A DNA stretch of 64,000 nucleotides from Nelumbo lutea (Eukaryota; Streptophyta; Magnoliopsida; Proteales; Nelumbonaceae), in assembly GCA_022828595.1 (NCBI GenBank), contig JAKGHH010000001.1:122462999-122526998 (forward strand). Reading direction: 5' to 3'. Shown piece by piece: positions 50,601 through 60,579 of this stretch; the stretch's first letter is position 1; each line of letters starts with the position of its first letter. The notes under the pieces are model-generated. The model ran no database searches, was not told the DNA's origin, and saw nothing but the letters and a program-made list of their open reading frames with translations. The translations under genes and the position numbers were made by a program.

Positions 50601-51472
50601 CTCCGCCCTCTCCCACCCCAATTTTTTTCCAATGATAAGATAGATATGCACCATTGAAAACCTTTGTACACTGAGAAATAACTAAATCATACTAATTACA
50701 GAAATAACTATACGTCTATACCTATACAATTAAATTATCTTATAATGCATATAAATCATGAGATATATGTCTAAATATAATTTACTCAAGATAAGTACTG
50801 GCGACTCCTCTGTTGCCACATAGTGCTTACTTAGACACTCATGCAATCAGTAGGAATACTCCAGTCTTGGATAGGCAGGTGGGTTCCCTTGGGTATCGCA
50901 TAAGCAATACTTGTTTTACCGCAGTGCTTTATGCATCTGTGTAACAACTTGCAGAGGCAAAAAGAATCACACTTTGCATATATGGCAGGGGGTGATTATT
51001 TATTTCCAACGTCTCATAGCACATCCATTCCTGTGACAATGAGTAGGCCTAAACTGTTCCAGTATTGTATTCCGTCTGAAAATAGAACATAAACAGCTGA
51101 AATTGTAATTACTCATCTAACTTATAAATGGGCATATAAATTAGCTGCATATCTAAGGAAAGATTAGAACAAGCAAAGGACAAAGTAAATTCAAACTCCG
51201 ACAGAAGAATACAGTTGGCCCAAATTTTGTGATTCCAGACGGCTGTGGAAACGTTTCTAGCTACTTTGTGAGTGAACTTGCATCAACCGGTGCACTAGAA
51301 AGTAGAATCAGAAATAAATGAAACTTGTTCAGTTTTTGCTAGTAGTGCATGTTAACTAAATCTCACCTCCTTGATTTCTCAGGGCGCCAAAGCTATTTAC
51401 AGAAGAGACAACAGCCTGCGTCGTGAAGGTGACACAAATTTTGAAGCTACATCATCACCAAAGGCATCATGA
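35668..51472 (+). CDS. DnaJ 10-like type-C J-domain co-chaperone
   Basis: Nine coding exons: 35668-35754, 35959-36018, 36309-36391, 36770-36932, 37017-37146, 45386-45544, 45992-46164, 49367-49447 and 51383-51472. All have GT donors and AG acceptors and join in frame to 341 residues ending [13 protein letters not shown]. The J domain occupies about residues 1-75 ([33 protein letters not shown] with the HPD triad at 34-36, [15 protein letters not shown]). The rest is the DnaJ-X region ([73 protein letters not shown]), as in Arabidopsis chaperone protein DnaJ 10. The J domain would stimulate Hsp70 ATPase; there is no Gly/Phe or zinc-finger region. No signal peptide is seen. Intron 5 is 8.2 kb because of transposon insertions. 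The exons show no damage, so the gene is probably functional. Confidence 0.93.
37658..38066 (-). repeat. 3' LTR of the intronic copia element (409 bp)
   Basis: TG...CA ends: starts TGAAAGAAG, ends CTATTTCTTCA, directly followed by the polypurine tract on the minus strand. It carries a TTTATTTATAG region that is the inverse of a TATA-like box. Confidence 0.85.
38202..42370 (-). pseudogene. copia gag-pol with lost protease and integrase active sites
   Basis: Minus-strand order: gag from about 42370 ([18 protein letters not shown]) with a decayed knuckle ([15 protein letters not shown]). Protease follows at 41290, where WVIDSGASDHM is expected but the sequence reads [14 protein letters not shown], so the catalytic Asp is Asn. 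Integrase is at 40885-40155 with an H-H-C-C finger, IVHTDVWGP and RSDNAKE. In its D-35-E spacing the Glu is Lys ([12 protein letters not shown]). RT is at 39622-38616 with [11 protein letters not shown], and [11 protein letters not shown] is intact after a frameshift near 39035. RNase H is at 38550-38202 ([26 protein letters not shown]). A run of Cs near 40660 marks another frameshift. Confidence 0.9.
42924..43315 (-). repeat. 5' LTR of the intronic copia element
   Basis: Matches 37658-38030 with small indels. The last 20 bp (CATGCTGTTTCCATTTCA) no longer match the left LTR end. Confidence 0.8.
43482..43617. mobile_element. Foldback MITE, family 1 (136 bp)
   Basis: Near-perfect hairpin: 46-bp arms at 43492-43537 and 43549-43594 with one mismatch and an 11-base loop. 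The ends CAAACGGGATTTCCTACCCA and the inverse of TGAGTAGGAAATCTGGGTTC form the outer TIR. It is flanked by identical TTTCAATAG at 43473-43481 and 43618-43626. The 9-bp duplication points to Mutator-type transposition. It lies in DnaJ intron 5. Confidence 0.85.
43973..44652. mobile_element. MITE-like element with GGCGCC/GCCTAGGC subterminal repeats
   Basis: The left end CATAGTTTTCAAGGCGCCAA and right end CATCACCTTGACAAACAT are inverted relatives. TGGTGAGATC is repeated exactly at 43963-43972 and 44653-44662, a 9-10 bp duplication. The interior is AT-rich with no coding frame. It sits in DnaJ intron 5. Confidence 0.75.
44880..45145 (+). repeat. Two tRNA-related (SINE-like) repeats
   Basis: TGTAAAATCCCAGGCTGATAAG...GTGGGTTTGAGTCC (44917-44962) and TGGTAAAATCTCATGCTGAC...CAGGTTTGAGTC (45091-45135) are two related units about 174 bp apart. 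The GGTTTGAGTCC part resembles a pol III box B. They do not fold as complete tRNAs; a SINE origin is a guess. Confidence 0.4.
45565..45990 (-). mobile_element. LINE 3' fragment in DnaJ intron 6
   Basis: A T17 run on the plus strand (inverted poly(A)) is followed by sequence that reads on the minus strand as [18 protein letters not shown] and later [11 protein letters not shown]. This is the C-terminal phrase of plant LINE ORF2. The fragment runs to just before the exon 7 acceptor at 45991. Confidence 0.6.
46726..46954. mobile_element. MITE, family 2 copy 1
   Basis: TIRs CAAGGTTCAAAATATTGATA and the inverse of TGTCGATACTTTGAACCTTG. Inside it has CGTATCGGGC and CCACCCCCTGAACC. It is the same family as 53011-53243 and 53309-53553. 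No clear target duplication is visible at this copy. It lies in DnaJ intron 7. Confidence 0.75.
46955..48059. other. DnaJ intron 7 sequence, nothing recognised
   Basis: AT-rich intronic DNA. A 63-codon frame at 47714 has a hydrophobic stretch but no recognisable product. Confidence 0.3.
48060..48529. repeat. Direct duplication, 2 x 235 bp, in DnaJ intron 7
   Basis: GGGGCCTTTGACCTTTGTAA starts at 48060 and at 48295, and the copies run to TTCCCCAAGGGAA. They differ by a handful of bases. Both copies keep an open plus-strand frame ([19 protein letters not shown]), which could be a remnant of a transposon protein, but I do not recognise it. Confidence 0.85.
48971..49167. mobile_element. Foldback MITE, family 1 (197 bp)
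   Basis: Outer TIR GAATCTGGATTTCCTCCTCA versus the inverse of TGAGGAGGAGATCCAAACTC. An inner inverted pair GGGAACATCTCCC / GGGAGATGTTC closes the fold. ACCAGAATG is repeated exactly at 48962-48970 and 49168-49176, a 9-bp duplication. In DnaJ intron 7, about 200 bp before exon 8. Confidence 0.88.
49448..51382. other. DnaJ intron 8, nothing recognised
   Basis: 1.9 kb of AT-rich intronic DNA. Short frames on the minus strand (49799-50130) have no recognisable product. Confidence 0.4.
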
Positions 51473-51664
51473 TATCTAGTATACGGGTGAGCCTGTCTAA
51501 ATTTATGTAGGGTAGTTTTTTTTTCTTATAGTGGATCCATCCCATACACGCCAGCATCATGTTCATCCATCTCTTAGTCTTCTTCAACAATAATGTTTTT
51601 TCATTTGGTATTTTGCTCTAAACTTTTGATGTTATTGGTTATAGCATTCTTCCGCACTCTTATT

Positions 51665-51670
51665 AATAAA
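51665..51670 (+). terminator. Possible polyadenylation signal of the DnaJ gene
   Basis: AATAAA about 195 bp after the stop codon, followed by T-rich sequence. Plant signals are variable, so this is only a candidate. Confidence 0.4.
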
Positions 51671-51699
51671 ATTTCAGTTGCTCTCATGATTAAAAGCAT

Positions 51700-52100
51700 T
51701 GTTTTCAACCCACCACAGATGAACTGTCACCCGGCTATGATTCTGGTCCAGTTTGCCTAAAACCCCAGATTTGGTCAAAACCCGTTTATTTAGTCAAAAA
51801 CCCTCTGACCCAGGCTGGTCACGGGGTGTTTCACTCTATGTATGTGCAAATTTTTGGAATGCATAACCTGGTTTTGTTATTTTTGCTAAAAACCTTTTTT
51901 TGGTCTCAAATTGCAATTTTTAATATTTTTGTAAATAAAAAATTAAAAACTGAATAAAAATATAAATTATATATAAAGTAATGCATGTGTGTGTATTTGC
52001 TGATGTAGCACAGTCTAATTCATTCAACCCAAATGATTGAACTGGTACTGGAAACAAAAATGATTCAGTCTCTAAGTCAACTTTTAAAATATTGATAAAA
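51700..52100. repeat. Decayed repeat with GGTCAAAACCC wording
   Basis: Begins TTGTTTTCAACCCACCACAG and ends TAAGTCAACTTTTAAAATATT. It belongs to the same loose family as 1150-1810 and 25480-26080. Confidence 0.35.
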
Positions 52101-52778
52101 AATATTTTTGTACTCTTTTACAATCTCCAACTTCCCCTGCGCACTGGTTTTAATGATGGCCATCTTCAATTACAAGTGAAGTGATAGCATCAAGGCAGAA
52201 AGAAGAAGAAGAAGACACATTAGGTTAACAGTGTAAATAATGTCACCCAATGTCAAAAAAGAAGCAACCTGCACATCAGCCTTCCTTTATATACAACTAA
52301 GTAAAAAACATTGCGTATGGACATTGTTAACTGATCAAGGTTCCTATAAATGGTGACGAAACCCCTTTATATGTGACCTGACGATATTGGTGGATCGTTA
52401 TGCTCCGTTAAATGTAAGAAAAGCCAATCTTGACCATGGAACGCTGTGAAAATTGAAAATATTTCATGAGTCAGAGAGACTCTCAACGTGATAACATTTT
52501 CCAAAATTTAACATTTCTTTCCTGTATGTTTGCTCATTTGTTTATGTATTACTCTAATAAAACAGGCTCGGCTCAAGGCACCTGGGGTATCATTTACACT
52601 CACAAAAATATAGTCTAGCCTTTCCAAAATAGAGCTGCAGCTGAAACGAATAGAATCATATGTGCATAAAGCCATAGATGATTGATCCAAATTTGGTTCA
52701 TTAACATTCAGATTCGAATTGAATCCCATCAATTGGATTCAATTCGTCTTGGAATTTATCGGAATATTGAATATTAAT
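52101..52778. other. Intergenic, no gene seen
   Basis: AT-rich sequence between the convergent DnaJ and PWP1-like genes. A minus-strand frame at 52508-52732 has no recognisable product. Confidence 0.35.
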
Positions 52779-53010
52779 TAGACTTGTTCATGGGCCGGGT
52801 AGCCCAACAGCCCGGCCCGGCCCGGTCCCCGGATGGGCTTGGACAATCTTTTAAGCCCACAGGCTTGACCTCGGGCACAAAACACTAAGCCCAATTATTT
52901 TTCGAGCCAGTCTCAGGATTTGTCAAAAAAAGCCCAACCCAGTCCTACCTATTATATAATATAATAAAATATATAATTATTTGAATAATTTCTAAACTTT
53001 AACCCAACTT

Positions 53011-53243
53011 CAAGGTTGAAAATATCAATACGCCCGATACGCCGATATGGGCGTATCGGGCAAATCAGTACTGTTTTTTTTGTTTTTATTTTTTTTTTCT
53101 GAACCAGTTCAGGGGGGCAGTTTAGGTCTCATCCACCCCCTGAACCGATCAAACCCCGATACACCCACTATAGGGGCGTATCAGAGGGGTCCTAAAACGA
53201 TACGTATCAGCCAATACAGTACGTGTCGATACTTTGAACCTTG
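53011..53243. mobile_element. MITE, family 2 copy 2, nested
   Basis: CAAGGTTGAAAATATC ... GATACTTTGAACCTTG, flanked by CCCAACTT (53003-53010) and CCCGACTT (53244-53251), an 8-bp duplication with one change. It contains CCACCCCCTGAACCG like the other copies. Confidence 0.8.
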
Positions 53244-53308
53244 CCCGACTTACCCTTTACTTCTCTTCTTGTTCTCACTTCACACTCTCAGAGAGTTGAA
53301 GCAGCAAC

Positions 53309-53553
53309 CAAGGTTCTAAATATCGATATAGGCCAATACGTCAATACACCGGTAAGGCATATCAGCCTGTTTCGGTGCTTTTTTTGTTTTTATTTATTTT
53401 TTTCAAAACCGGTTCAGAGGGGTCAATTTAAGTCCTAGCTACCCTTTGAACCATGGCTCGACCCGATACCCCCTGTAGAGGTGTATTGGGAAGGCCCTGA
53501 TATGATACGTATCGGTTGATATGGGCCAATACGTAACGATATTTTCAACCTTG
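53309..53553. mobile_element. MITE, family 2 copy 3, nested
   Basis: CAAGGTTCTAAATATCGATA ... CGATATTTTCAACCTTG. Flanks GCAGCAAC and GGAGTAAC agree at 6 of 8 positions, a weak 8-bp duplication. Only 65 bp separate it from copy 2. Confidence 0.75.
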
Positions 53554-54746
53554 GGAGTAACCACCAGCACCAAGTCACCAACGAACCAGCAATCTCCGCC
53601 GAAGCAGCAACAAACATAGGCTAACAGCAAGCAAGCAGCAGCCAATCTTTCCTTCTCCAGCAAACTCAGGTAGCAGCAAGCCCTAGTCGGTCCTCGGTCC
53701 TCGGTCCTCTTATCAGTCATCTCTATTTTTATCATTCTCACCTCAGATTCTCAGATAGTTGGGACCGCCGACCGCGATCTCATCTCAGATTCTTGAATAG
53801 TAGCAACCCATCCTCTCTCCCTCTCTCTCTCTCTCTCTCTCACAGCTATCTAAACTTTGTTTTTTTTTATCATTTGATTCAGCTTCGATGAATAAAAATA
53901 AAATAAAATAAATATTTGCCAAATCGGGCTTCAGGCTTTTTATGAGGGCCAGGCTTGGGCCCAAGTTGCAGGCCCAATGGTCAGGCCGGGCTTGGGCTCA
54001 GGCCTCAAAAAGTTATGTTAATAAAGGGTGAAAGCCAAGACCAGCCCAGCTCATGAACAGGTCTAATACTAATATATAAAACCAAAAATGATTATATCAA
54101 TAAAAATCACTTTGATATATCGTGAATTGATTGCATTTAGATCGCCTTAGTTGGATTTGATTTGAATTCTGATTCTGATATAAGGAAAACATTTGCAGAC
54201 CTGTTCCAAAAGATTCATCAAATGAGGTTGGATAAACAGAAAAAATATTAGTAGAACAGGAGATAAGATTACAGAAAATTTAAATTAAAAAAGGGGTAAA
54301 CAAGCAACCCGTATCTTGACATGCACTGTGATTCAAGAATTGAAAGACAAGGTTAATAATTAATGAACATCAAGCGACCACCGGACCACGTGAAAATTGA
54401 TAGGTTACTGCTTGCCTATGCGACACCAATAACAAATATATATAAAGCTGAAAAAATGATAAAACAAAATTGAGCAAGTACAATGAAGCATCTCTTCGCC
54501 TTTTTCTTCCAACTTTCTTGGTACTTTTAAGGTATCATGTTATAAAAATGGCCCTCAACAATCCTTCACCCCCCCCCCATTATATTTCACAGATGACAAA
54601 GGACCCAATGGCCCACCCGCATATGATCTGCATAATTATTGGCGGTTCGCTACAGTACTGATTCCTTCCGATACTCTTGTTTAGAACATGCTTACCTATA
54701 ACGGCTCTTGCTGCCAACATGCAGTGAATACATTCCTCTCTGGTTT

Positions 54747-57700
54747 TCAAGACTCTGTCATGGGTTCCACCTTCTTCTTGCTGTAGTTCCCAAATCGACG
54801 TGCCACGCCAGCATCAGTTAAGGTGTCCCAAACCTGCAAAAGTTCAGAAAACGGTTAAATAGTACTATGTTTTAAACTCTTGGAACATTTTAGAATGAAG
54901 GTAAATGACAAGGCCTGCCTACTTACTTCCAATCTTCCCTTGGAGCCTCCTATAGCCAGTAAAAATGGGCTGTCCTCCGAGAAGGAAATGGAAAAGATGG
55001 CTCCCTGATGGCATTTTGACAAACAACAAAAAAAAGGGAAAATTTTTCTAAGATGGGCAACAGCTAAGGCAAGATGGATGAAAATGCTAGTAACAGATGA
55101 AAAGCATGCACAAATACTAAAATAATATATGCATGTTACTTGTGATATCCGGCTACAGCAAGGCAAGGACACAAGCATTTGTAGTCTGAAAGTTACAGAA
55201 TAGATAGATAGTATATAATATAGATAGATACATAGAGAGAGAGAGAGTAGTGCCATCTGTGACTAAAGAGGAGCCTAAATCTGCTCCTCACAGCATGTCT
55301 CAGCCGCCTATCAGGAACATCTCCCGTACTTGTATATTATTATTCAGGGGAGATGTTCCCAATATATGGTGGGATGTGACTGAGGTCGTGTGAGGAGTGC
55401 TCTGTGAGGAGAAAATCCCAATTCACTAAAGAGGGGAAGGTTTAAATAGAAGTAGAAGTAGCCCCTCCAACAGAATAAGCTAAAAAACAAGATTCAGATC
55501 AAGGAAAATCCAGTGTGCAGATACTAGGTAATACAACATATACAGGTTACACAGGTACATATATGCTTAATGTGATCAACTTGACCTAGAGGCTTCAGCT
55601 AACTATTAACACAGTAGGCAGTACAATTTCATGTGCATAACACCCATGACACAGGAAAAAAAGACGGCACCAACTAGAGCACTCCGATGCATACCAGGAA
55701 AAAAAACTAGGGCACTTGAAGTATTGGTTGGGGAATTTAGGCTATATGTTCTTTCAATTTGTGAATCTAGAATAATCCTTAGTCTTGGTCCCAAATGAAT
55801 AGAACTAAACTAGCCCTATCGCATAGGATAAAAAAAGGCCATTACCCAATGTTGGTCCCAACCATCTGGGGTCTTGGGAGGGATACACTGGATACAGGCT
55901 TTGGCTTTTTTTCTTTTTCTTTTTCTTTTTCTTTTCTTTCTTTTTTTGCACAAAGTGGCCACTCTCAAAACCCTATCACATAGGATCTCAGTTTGTATAT
56001 TAGTCCCAATTATCAATAGGCTCAGCTCTGGATTTGCATTTTTAATTCTGATTATTTGCAGGATCAGAATTGGGTTTACTTGTTCTGAACCAATTATCTA
56101 CTTACATTTTCTATATTTTGTTCTGGCTTACCTATAATAATTTCATATAAAATGTTTAGTAATATCATTTCATGGGAGATATAGAAGATACTTTGAAAAG
56201 ATAGAGTAAGAAAAAGAATAGATTTATTGTAAAATTAGGCCTATACTCAATATCAATATCTTAGGTTTTGTTGGGTCACATTAGTAATTCTGGTCAATTA
56301 TTTACAAACATATAGAGTTTGGGTTCAGTACTAGTTCTAAGTGCTTTCTTATCAGTCCACGAGACCATTGTGTTGTTTCTTTTAAAATAATAACAAAAAA
56401 AGGAAAAGAATATCTTTTCACCCAATATACATGTTAGAAGTGATTTCCAGGTTAGATTCAATCTAGGCATATCTAATACAGAGAGATGGCAGATGTCAGA
56501 TTGAACTAAGGCCCCGTTTGGTTTATGGGAATAGGGGTCTGGAATCGGAATCGGAATGGGCTATTCCTATTCTAACTGTTTGGTTGGGCAGAATCGGAAT
56601 CTCATTCCCATTCCTGCTGGAATGGCATTCCCCCATCTGAGGGAATGGCCATTCCGTACCCCTCCCTTGGGAATGAAATCCCATTCCTCCTCATTCCAAT
56701 TCTCATTCCCATTCCTGTCTGAACCAAACAGACTATAATAGACCATTCCGATTCTGAAGGATTCCCATTCCCATTCCAATTCCGATTCCAACTGCGAACC
56801 CCAAAAAAAAAACTTGCAGTGAGTAGTCGATCAAGACTACAGTCAGTCTTGAATTCCAAAAGATTTCGGATTGAGATAAGTAGAAGAAAGAGGGAGAAGA
56901 AAGGAGAAGAAAGCAGAAGTACACAAGGGTTTTGAAAAGAGGGACAGATCGAATGAATCTGTCGCCGCCACTCTCTCAATATTTATAGATTATGTTCACT
57001 AAATGTAGGAAATGACAGAATTGCCCTTAATGCTTACATGGCAAATAAAACAATAATAAACTGAAATAACAAGCTGTCTAAGATAACTACCAACTAACAC
57101 TGACATAACTATTACATGTGCTGTCATACAACCACAGTGGGGACCACAGCCGTGGGGCCCACATCAGTGTTCTCTATTGAGCAGGAGGAGAAAAAGGGAA
57201 GAAGGAAGAGAGCCATGTGAAGCAAAGAACTCCGTGAGGTCACTATGAAAAAACTCTTTTGCATTGTCTGACTGGAATATTTGAATCTCGGTCTGAAATT
57301 GGGTGAAGACCATCCGCTGAAAATCTTGGATAATTTTTGGTACTTCCTCACGAGTTCGCATTGGATATACCCAAGTGTATTTGGAATAATCGTCAATGAA
57401 GGTAATGAAGTACTTGTAGCCACTCTCAGAAGGTAAAGTAACAGGGCCCCACACATCAGAATGCACAATGTAAAAAGGAAACTCAGATTTACTATTTCTT
57501 TGAGGGAATTGAGTTCTACAATGCTTGCTTAACTGACACGTTTGACAGGAAAGATTAGAAACAAACATTGACTTACATAGTTCTGGGAAAACCAATTTCA
57601 AGGTTTCAAAAAACAAATGACCCAGACGACAATGCCACAAATACATTTTACTCTTTTTGAACTGACTCATAGACTCTGTAACATGAAAAGTCACAGAACA

Positions 57701-60084
57701 GTTCAAGGAATTTGTAATACTACTGACTGAGAACAAATTCATAGGGAATTTTGAAACATGAAGAACATCAGAAAGAGTAAGGCCGATGACGCTATAGAAG
57801 TGTATGATAGTGCACCACAATCTTTAAGAAGAGAGCCATAAACAGGAAAAGAAAAAAAGTTTCAGTCCCTATGTCACTGAACTGTGAATAGGTAGAACAG
57901 TCATGGATTCAACCTTCCTTCGAACATCTGGGATGGACTTCTTAGCCAAGCAACACCAGCTACCAGCGCCAAGAAGTTGAACAGTCAGCTTTCATGTAGC
58001 AGAACCCAACTTGACAGTGGAGACAATCCACAGTACTAGAGAATGCTTCCTCTCCTGTCTTCGAGCATCAGGACTATAGCTTCTTGGACAGTCCTGCTCT
58101 GATATCATGTTAAGCAGAAAGAGGAGGAGAAGGGAAGAAGAAGAAGAAGAGGAGGCTACAGAGTTAAGGCCTCAAAAAATTTAGCTTCAATCGAGTGAAG
58201 CTTTGCATTTATACTATTCTGGCCGTACATAACAATATGTCTACAGAATTACAAAAATACCCCTGCGGGTACTAAGTCTGTGAACAGTACATATATTACA
58301 CCTGTTAACATTCTCTACACAGTGAAGCTTTGTGAGACCATTGGAACATGCAAATTCAGCAAGAAAGTCCCAATGAAAAATATATGACAAGCCATTGGAC
58401 TCTTAATGTATGTGATCATAACAAAATTTGTCCGAGGGATGATATAAACAGTGATACAAGTGTGCAATAAAGGATTCATGAACATCTACAGTTCTACACA
58501 TCAAAAGATTTGAACAAATCAATATTACATTGAGCTCAATGGTCACTTACAGCTTTGGGATTCCTGGATGCAACACATGAAGGTTGATTATTTGAAAGAT
58601 CCCAAAGTTTCACCTGCATACAAGTAAGAATACTAGTTAGGTGCCTATCCAGCTTATCACAAATAATAGCCTTTCTGAAGAACATTAAGTATTACCATTT
58701 TATCTGTAGACCCTGTTGCAAGCAGCTGAGAAAAGCACAAGGTGAAGTTAGAAAAAGAAGGTGAATGTGGTTATCTATGTATATATTCCAAGATATGATG
58801 GCATATGATACATACATTAGGCACGCAGGGATTATAAGAGAGTGAACAAACAGCCTTGTCATGTGCATGCAGAGTAAAACTTGGTTTGGATCCAGAAGCT
58901 GTGTCTGATGTTGCAGCCCGGATATCAAAACCTTGAACTGTACCATCTTCAAGACTGACCTGAAAATAAATCATATGCAAGTCAAACAAATTCATAAATC
59001 ACTCTTTTGCTTCCCCACCCCCAGTCAAAAGTATTTTCATGCAGTTTCCAAGGAACAAGATATTTAATGGAAGAACAGTGAATGAATGATTTAGGCATGA
59101 CAAGAACAGTGAATGAATATCTTTTTTGTGAATCCGTATAATTTGAACATCCTGTTCAATTCCTCATAAAATGTGATCGTTACTGTTCAAAAAATGCTTA
59201 AGGCATGTTTGCAAGCCTCAAGATCCCCTTAAATTGAAGAGATTGATGCAATGTGACAGTAGAACCCTATCGGCCACCTATATTGAAGAACCTAAAGCCT
59301 TAAGCCTTGAAATGAAAAGGATATAAGCTCGTTGGAGTCCCCAATCCCTCAATGTAGTAGAACCAATATATATACCCATAAACTGTCTTAAAAAAATAAA
59401 ACACCTCGACATCAACAAGAAAAAGTGGAGGTGCTATTTCTCTATGAAAACTGTCCAATTTATCTCTTATCATGCACATACGACATAAGCATTAGGAACT
59501 CCATAGTAGTTTACCTCCTAAAAACCAATTTCTCAACCAAAACTAAATGATAGATTAATTCCACAAGTGGTTGTTAATGGAAAGTTCATCAGGAAAAAGT
59601 TAGGCTCAGTATTTAGGCATCAACCGTTCTTGATGCCAATATAAAGTGATTAAGTTCCACAGAAAAGGATTAGTTTTGGAGGAAGTGGATTCCCTTCTTT
59701 ATGGCCTCTTTTTCATTAATTTTGTTTTTCAGCTTAAAATGTCCCAGTAATCTAACGTATTTTAAAATTACCAAAAAGAGAAAGGCATATCCAACTAAAT
59801 CCATCTTTTGACCAAGAAGGCATAGCCACCTATATCCATTCCTCTTTGGAGTTTTCTTTCTATTAACTAATGAAGTGATGAGATTTAATTTCTCATCCAA
59901 AAGGAACCACTTTTATTCAATATAAAAACTATTTAATGTAAACATGGTTAAAGACCATTATGGCATTAAGGATCCAGGAATGTACCAGAAATGAGTGCTC
60001 AGTGTGTGGGTCCCATGCCAAGCTTTCTACATCAGCTGTAACCGACCACTTAAATCCCGTATGTGAAGGTTGCCTCCCATCTTT
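54747..60084 (-). CDS. PWP1-like WD40 protein, C-terminal six exons
   Basis: Minus-strand exons: 60084-59986, 58959-58816, 58725-58696, 58613-58551, 55004-54927 and 54833-54747. Each is a multiple of three with GT donors and AG acceptors. They give KDGRQPSHTGFKWSVTADVE, SLEDGTVQGFDIRAATS, FTLHAHDKAVCSLSYNPCVP, LLATGSTDKM, VKLWDLSNNQPSC, ISFSEDSPFLLAIGGSKGRL and VWDTLTDAGVARRFG, ending KKKVEPMTES. This matches the last WD40 repeats of periodic tryptophan protein 1 (PWP1), a nuclear protein linked to ribosome biogenesis and transcription. The visible part is 166 residues; the family is near 480-500, so the N-terminal repeats should lie upstream. I do not see them up to 64000, so either a very long intron reaches past the window edge or the gene is truncated. 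The 3.5-kb intron 55005-58550 holds several transposons. Confidence 0.85.
55271..55424. mobile_element. Foldback MITE, family 1 (154 bp)
   Basis: GAGCCTAAATCTGCTCCTCA versus the inverse of TGAGGAGAAAATCCCAATTC, with an inner AACATCTCCC / GGGGAGATGTT pair. ACTAAAGAG is repeated exactly at 55262-55270 and 55425-55433. It lies in a PWP1-like gene intron. Confidence 0.87.
55908..55948. repeat. (CTTTTT)n pyrimidine tract
   Basis: Repeated TTTTTC units in a PWP1-gene intron; the poly-Phe/Leu frames over it are artefacts. Confidence 0.8.
56510..56795. mobile_element. MITE with GGCCCCGTTTGG end
   Basis: Starts GGCCCCGTTTGGTTTATGGG and contains many GGAATGG/CCATTCC repeats and an inner CTGTTTGGTT / AACCAAACAG pair. 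This is typical of widespread plant MITEs. The right end is eroded (ATTCCAACTGCGAACCCC). Confidence 0.6.
56814..58310 (-). mobile_element. Mosaic remnant of copia elements
   Basis: A left LTR-like block (56814-57130) reads on the minus strand from TGTATGACAGC, with a CTATAAATATTGAG TATA region. Integrase follows at 57820-57164 (LWHCRLGHLFF, CQTCQLSKH, IVHSDVWGPVTLP, QSDNAKEFF). A right LTR-like block (58108-58310) starts TGTTAAGCAG and ends CACCTGTTAACA, next to a primer-site-like TGATATCAGAGCAGG. The two LTR-like blocks differ in sequence and size, so they are probably from different elements. RT and RNase H are missing. It lies inside a PWP1-gene intron. Confidence 0.7.
57164..57820 (-). 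pseudogene. copia protease end and integrase fragment
   Basis: The frame starts with VLHVSKFPMNLFSVSSIT, the segment after the protease. An H-H-C-C finger and integrase core with two of the three acidic residues (HSDVWGP, QSDNAKEF) follow. The frame then shifts before the conserved Glu region. Confidence 0.85.
59040..59985. other. PWP1-gene intron, nothing recognised
   Basis: AT-rich intron sequence between the first two visible exons. The minus-strand frame at 59670 has no recognisable product. Confidence 0.35.
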
Positions 60085-60382
60085 CTGAACATCATAAACA
60101 TAATAAATGTAAGTTAAATTTTCTGAAGTATAGTTCACAACTGAAAATTCACATTCCAGAAGAAAATTTTAAATACTATATTCTCCATTGTCACTGAAAA
60201 ACAGTTAAATGGCAGTCAAATCAAAAGGGAGGGATAAAATTGCATTGTCATAAAGTTGATAATTCAGATAATCATGAAAGTCTAACAAACAGAGATTTAA
60301 CCTGATGTATGCCTATTATAAAATTCTTAATTGACTTGGAACAGATAAGAAAACTTAACTTGTAGTCAACCAACACCTGAAG

Positions 60383-60579
60383 GTACACTGTGAATTCAGA
60401 TTAGCTGAACGCGATGGCTGTTCCGCTGGCTGTGGAACCAATGATAATATTCCACACCAGTAATAAAGTCATGTGCCCCACTGTGAAAGATGTGGGTCCC
60501 ATGTATTTTATAAATGGCATGGAACAATATCATTGGTTCCACAGCCATCACGTTCAACTAATCCCTGCTCACACTGTAC
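60383..60579. mobile_element. Foldback MITE (about 197 bp)
   Basis: GTACACTGTGA...GATTAGCTGAACGCGATGGC is mirrored by GCCATCACGTTCAACTAATC...TCACACTGTAC. An inner TGTGGAACCAATGATA / TATCATTGGTTCCACA pair is exact, and the left arm has a 10-bp insertion (TTCCGCTGGC). The target duplication is not evident. Confidence 0.65.

Larger units (their letters stand above)
52779..54065. mobile_element. hAT-like non-autonomous element (1.29 kb) hosting two MITEs
   Basis: Ends TAGACTTGTTCATG and CATGAACAGGTCTA are inverted (13 of 14). They are flanked by ATATTAAT (52771-52778) and ATACTAAT (54066-54073), an 8-bp duplication with one change. Subterminal parts are rich in GGGCC/GGCCC (GCCCGGCCCGGCCCGG near 52811; GGCCGGGCTTGGGC near 53983). 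TAG...CTA ends and 8-bp duplications fit the hAT superfamily. Two family 2 MITEs are inserted inside, and no transposase is present. Confidence 0.75.

Noticed and set aside
56567..56979. Minus-strand frames rich in Gly-Met-Gly-Ile repeats
   Set aside because: They read through GGAATGG repeats of a MITE and an adjacent LTR-like block.
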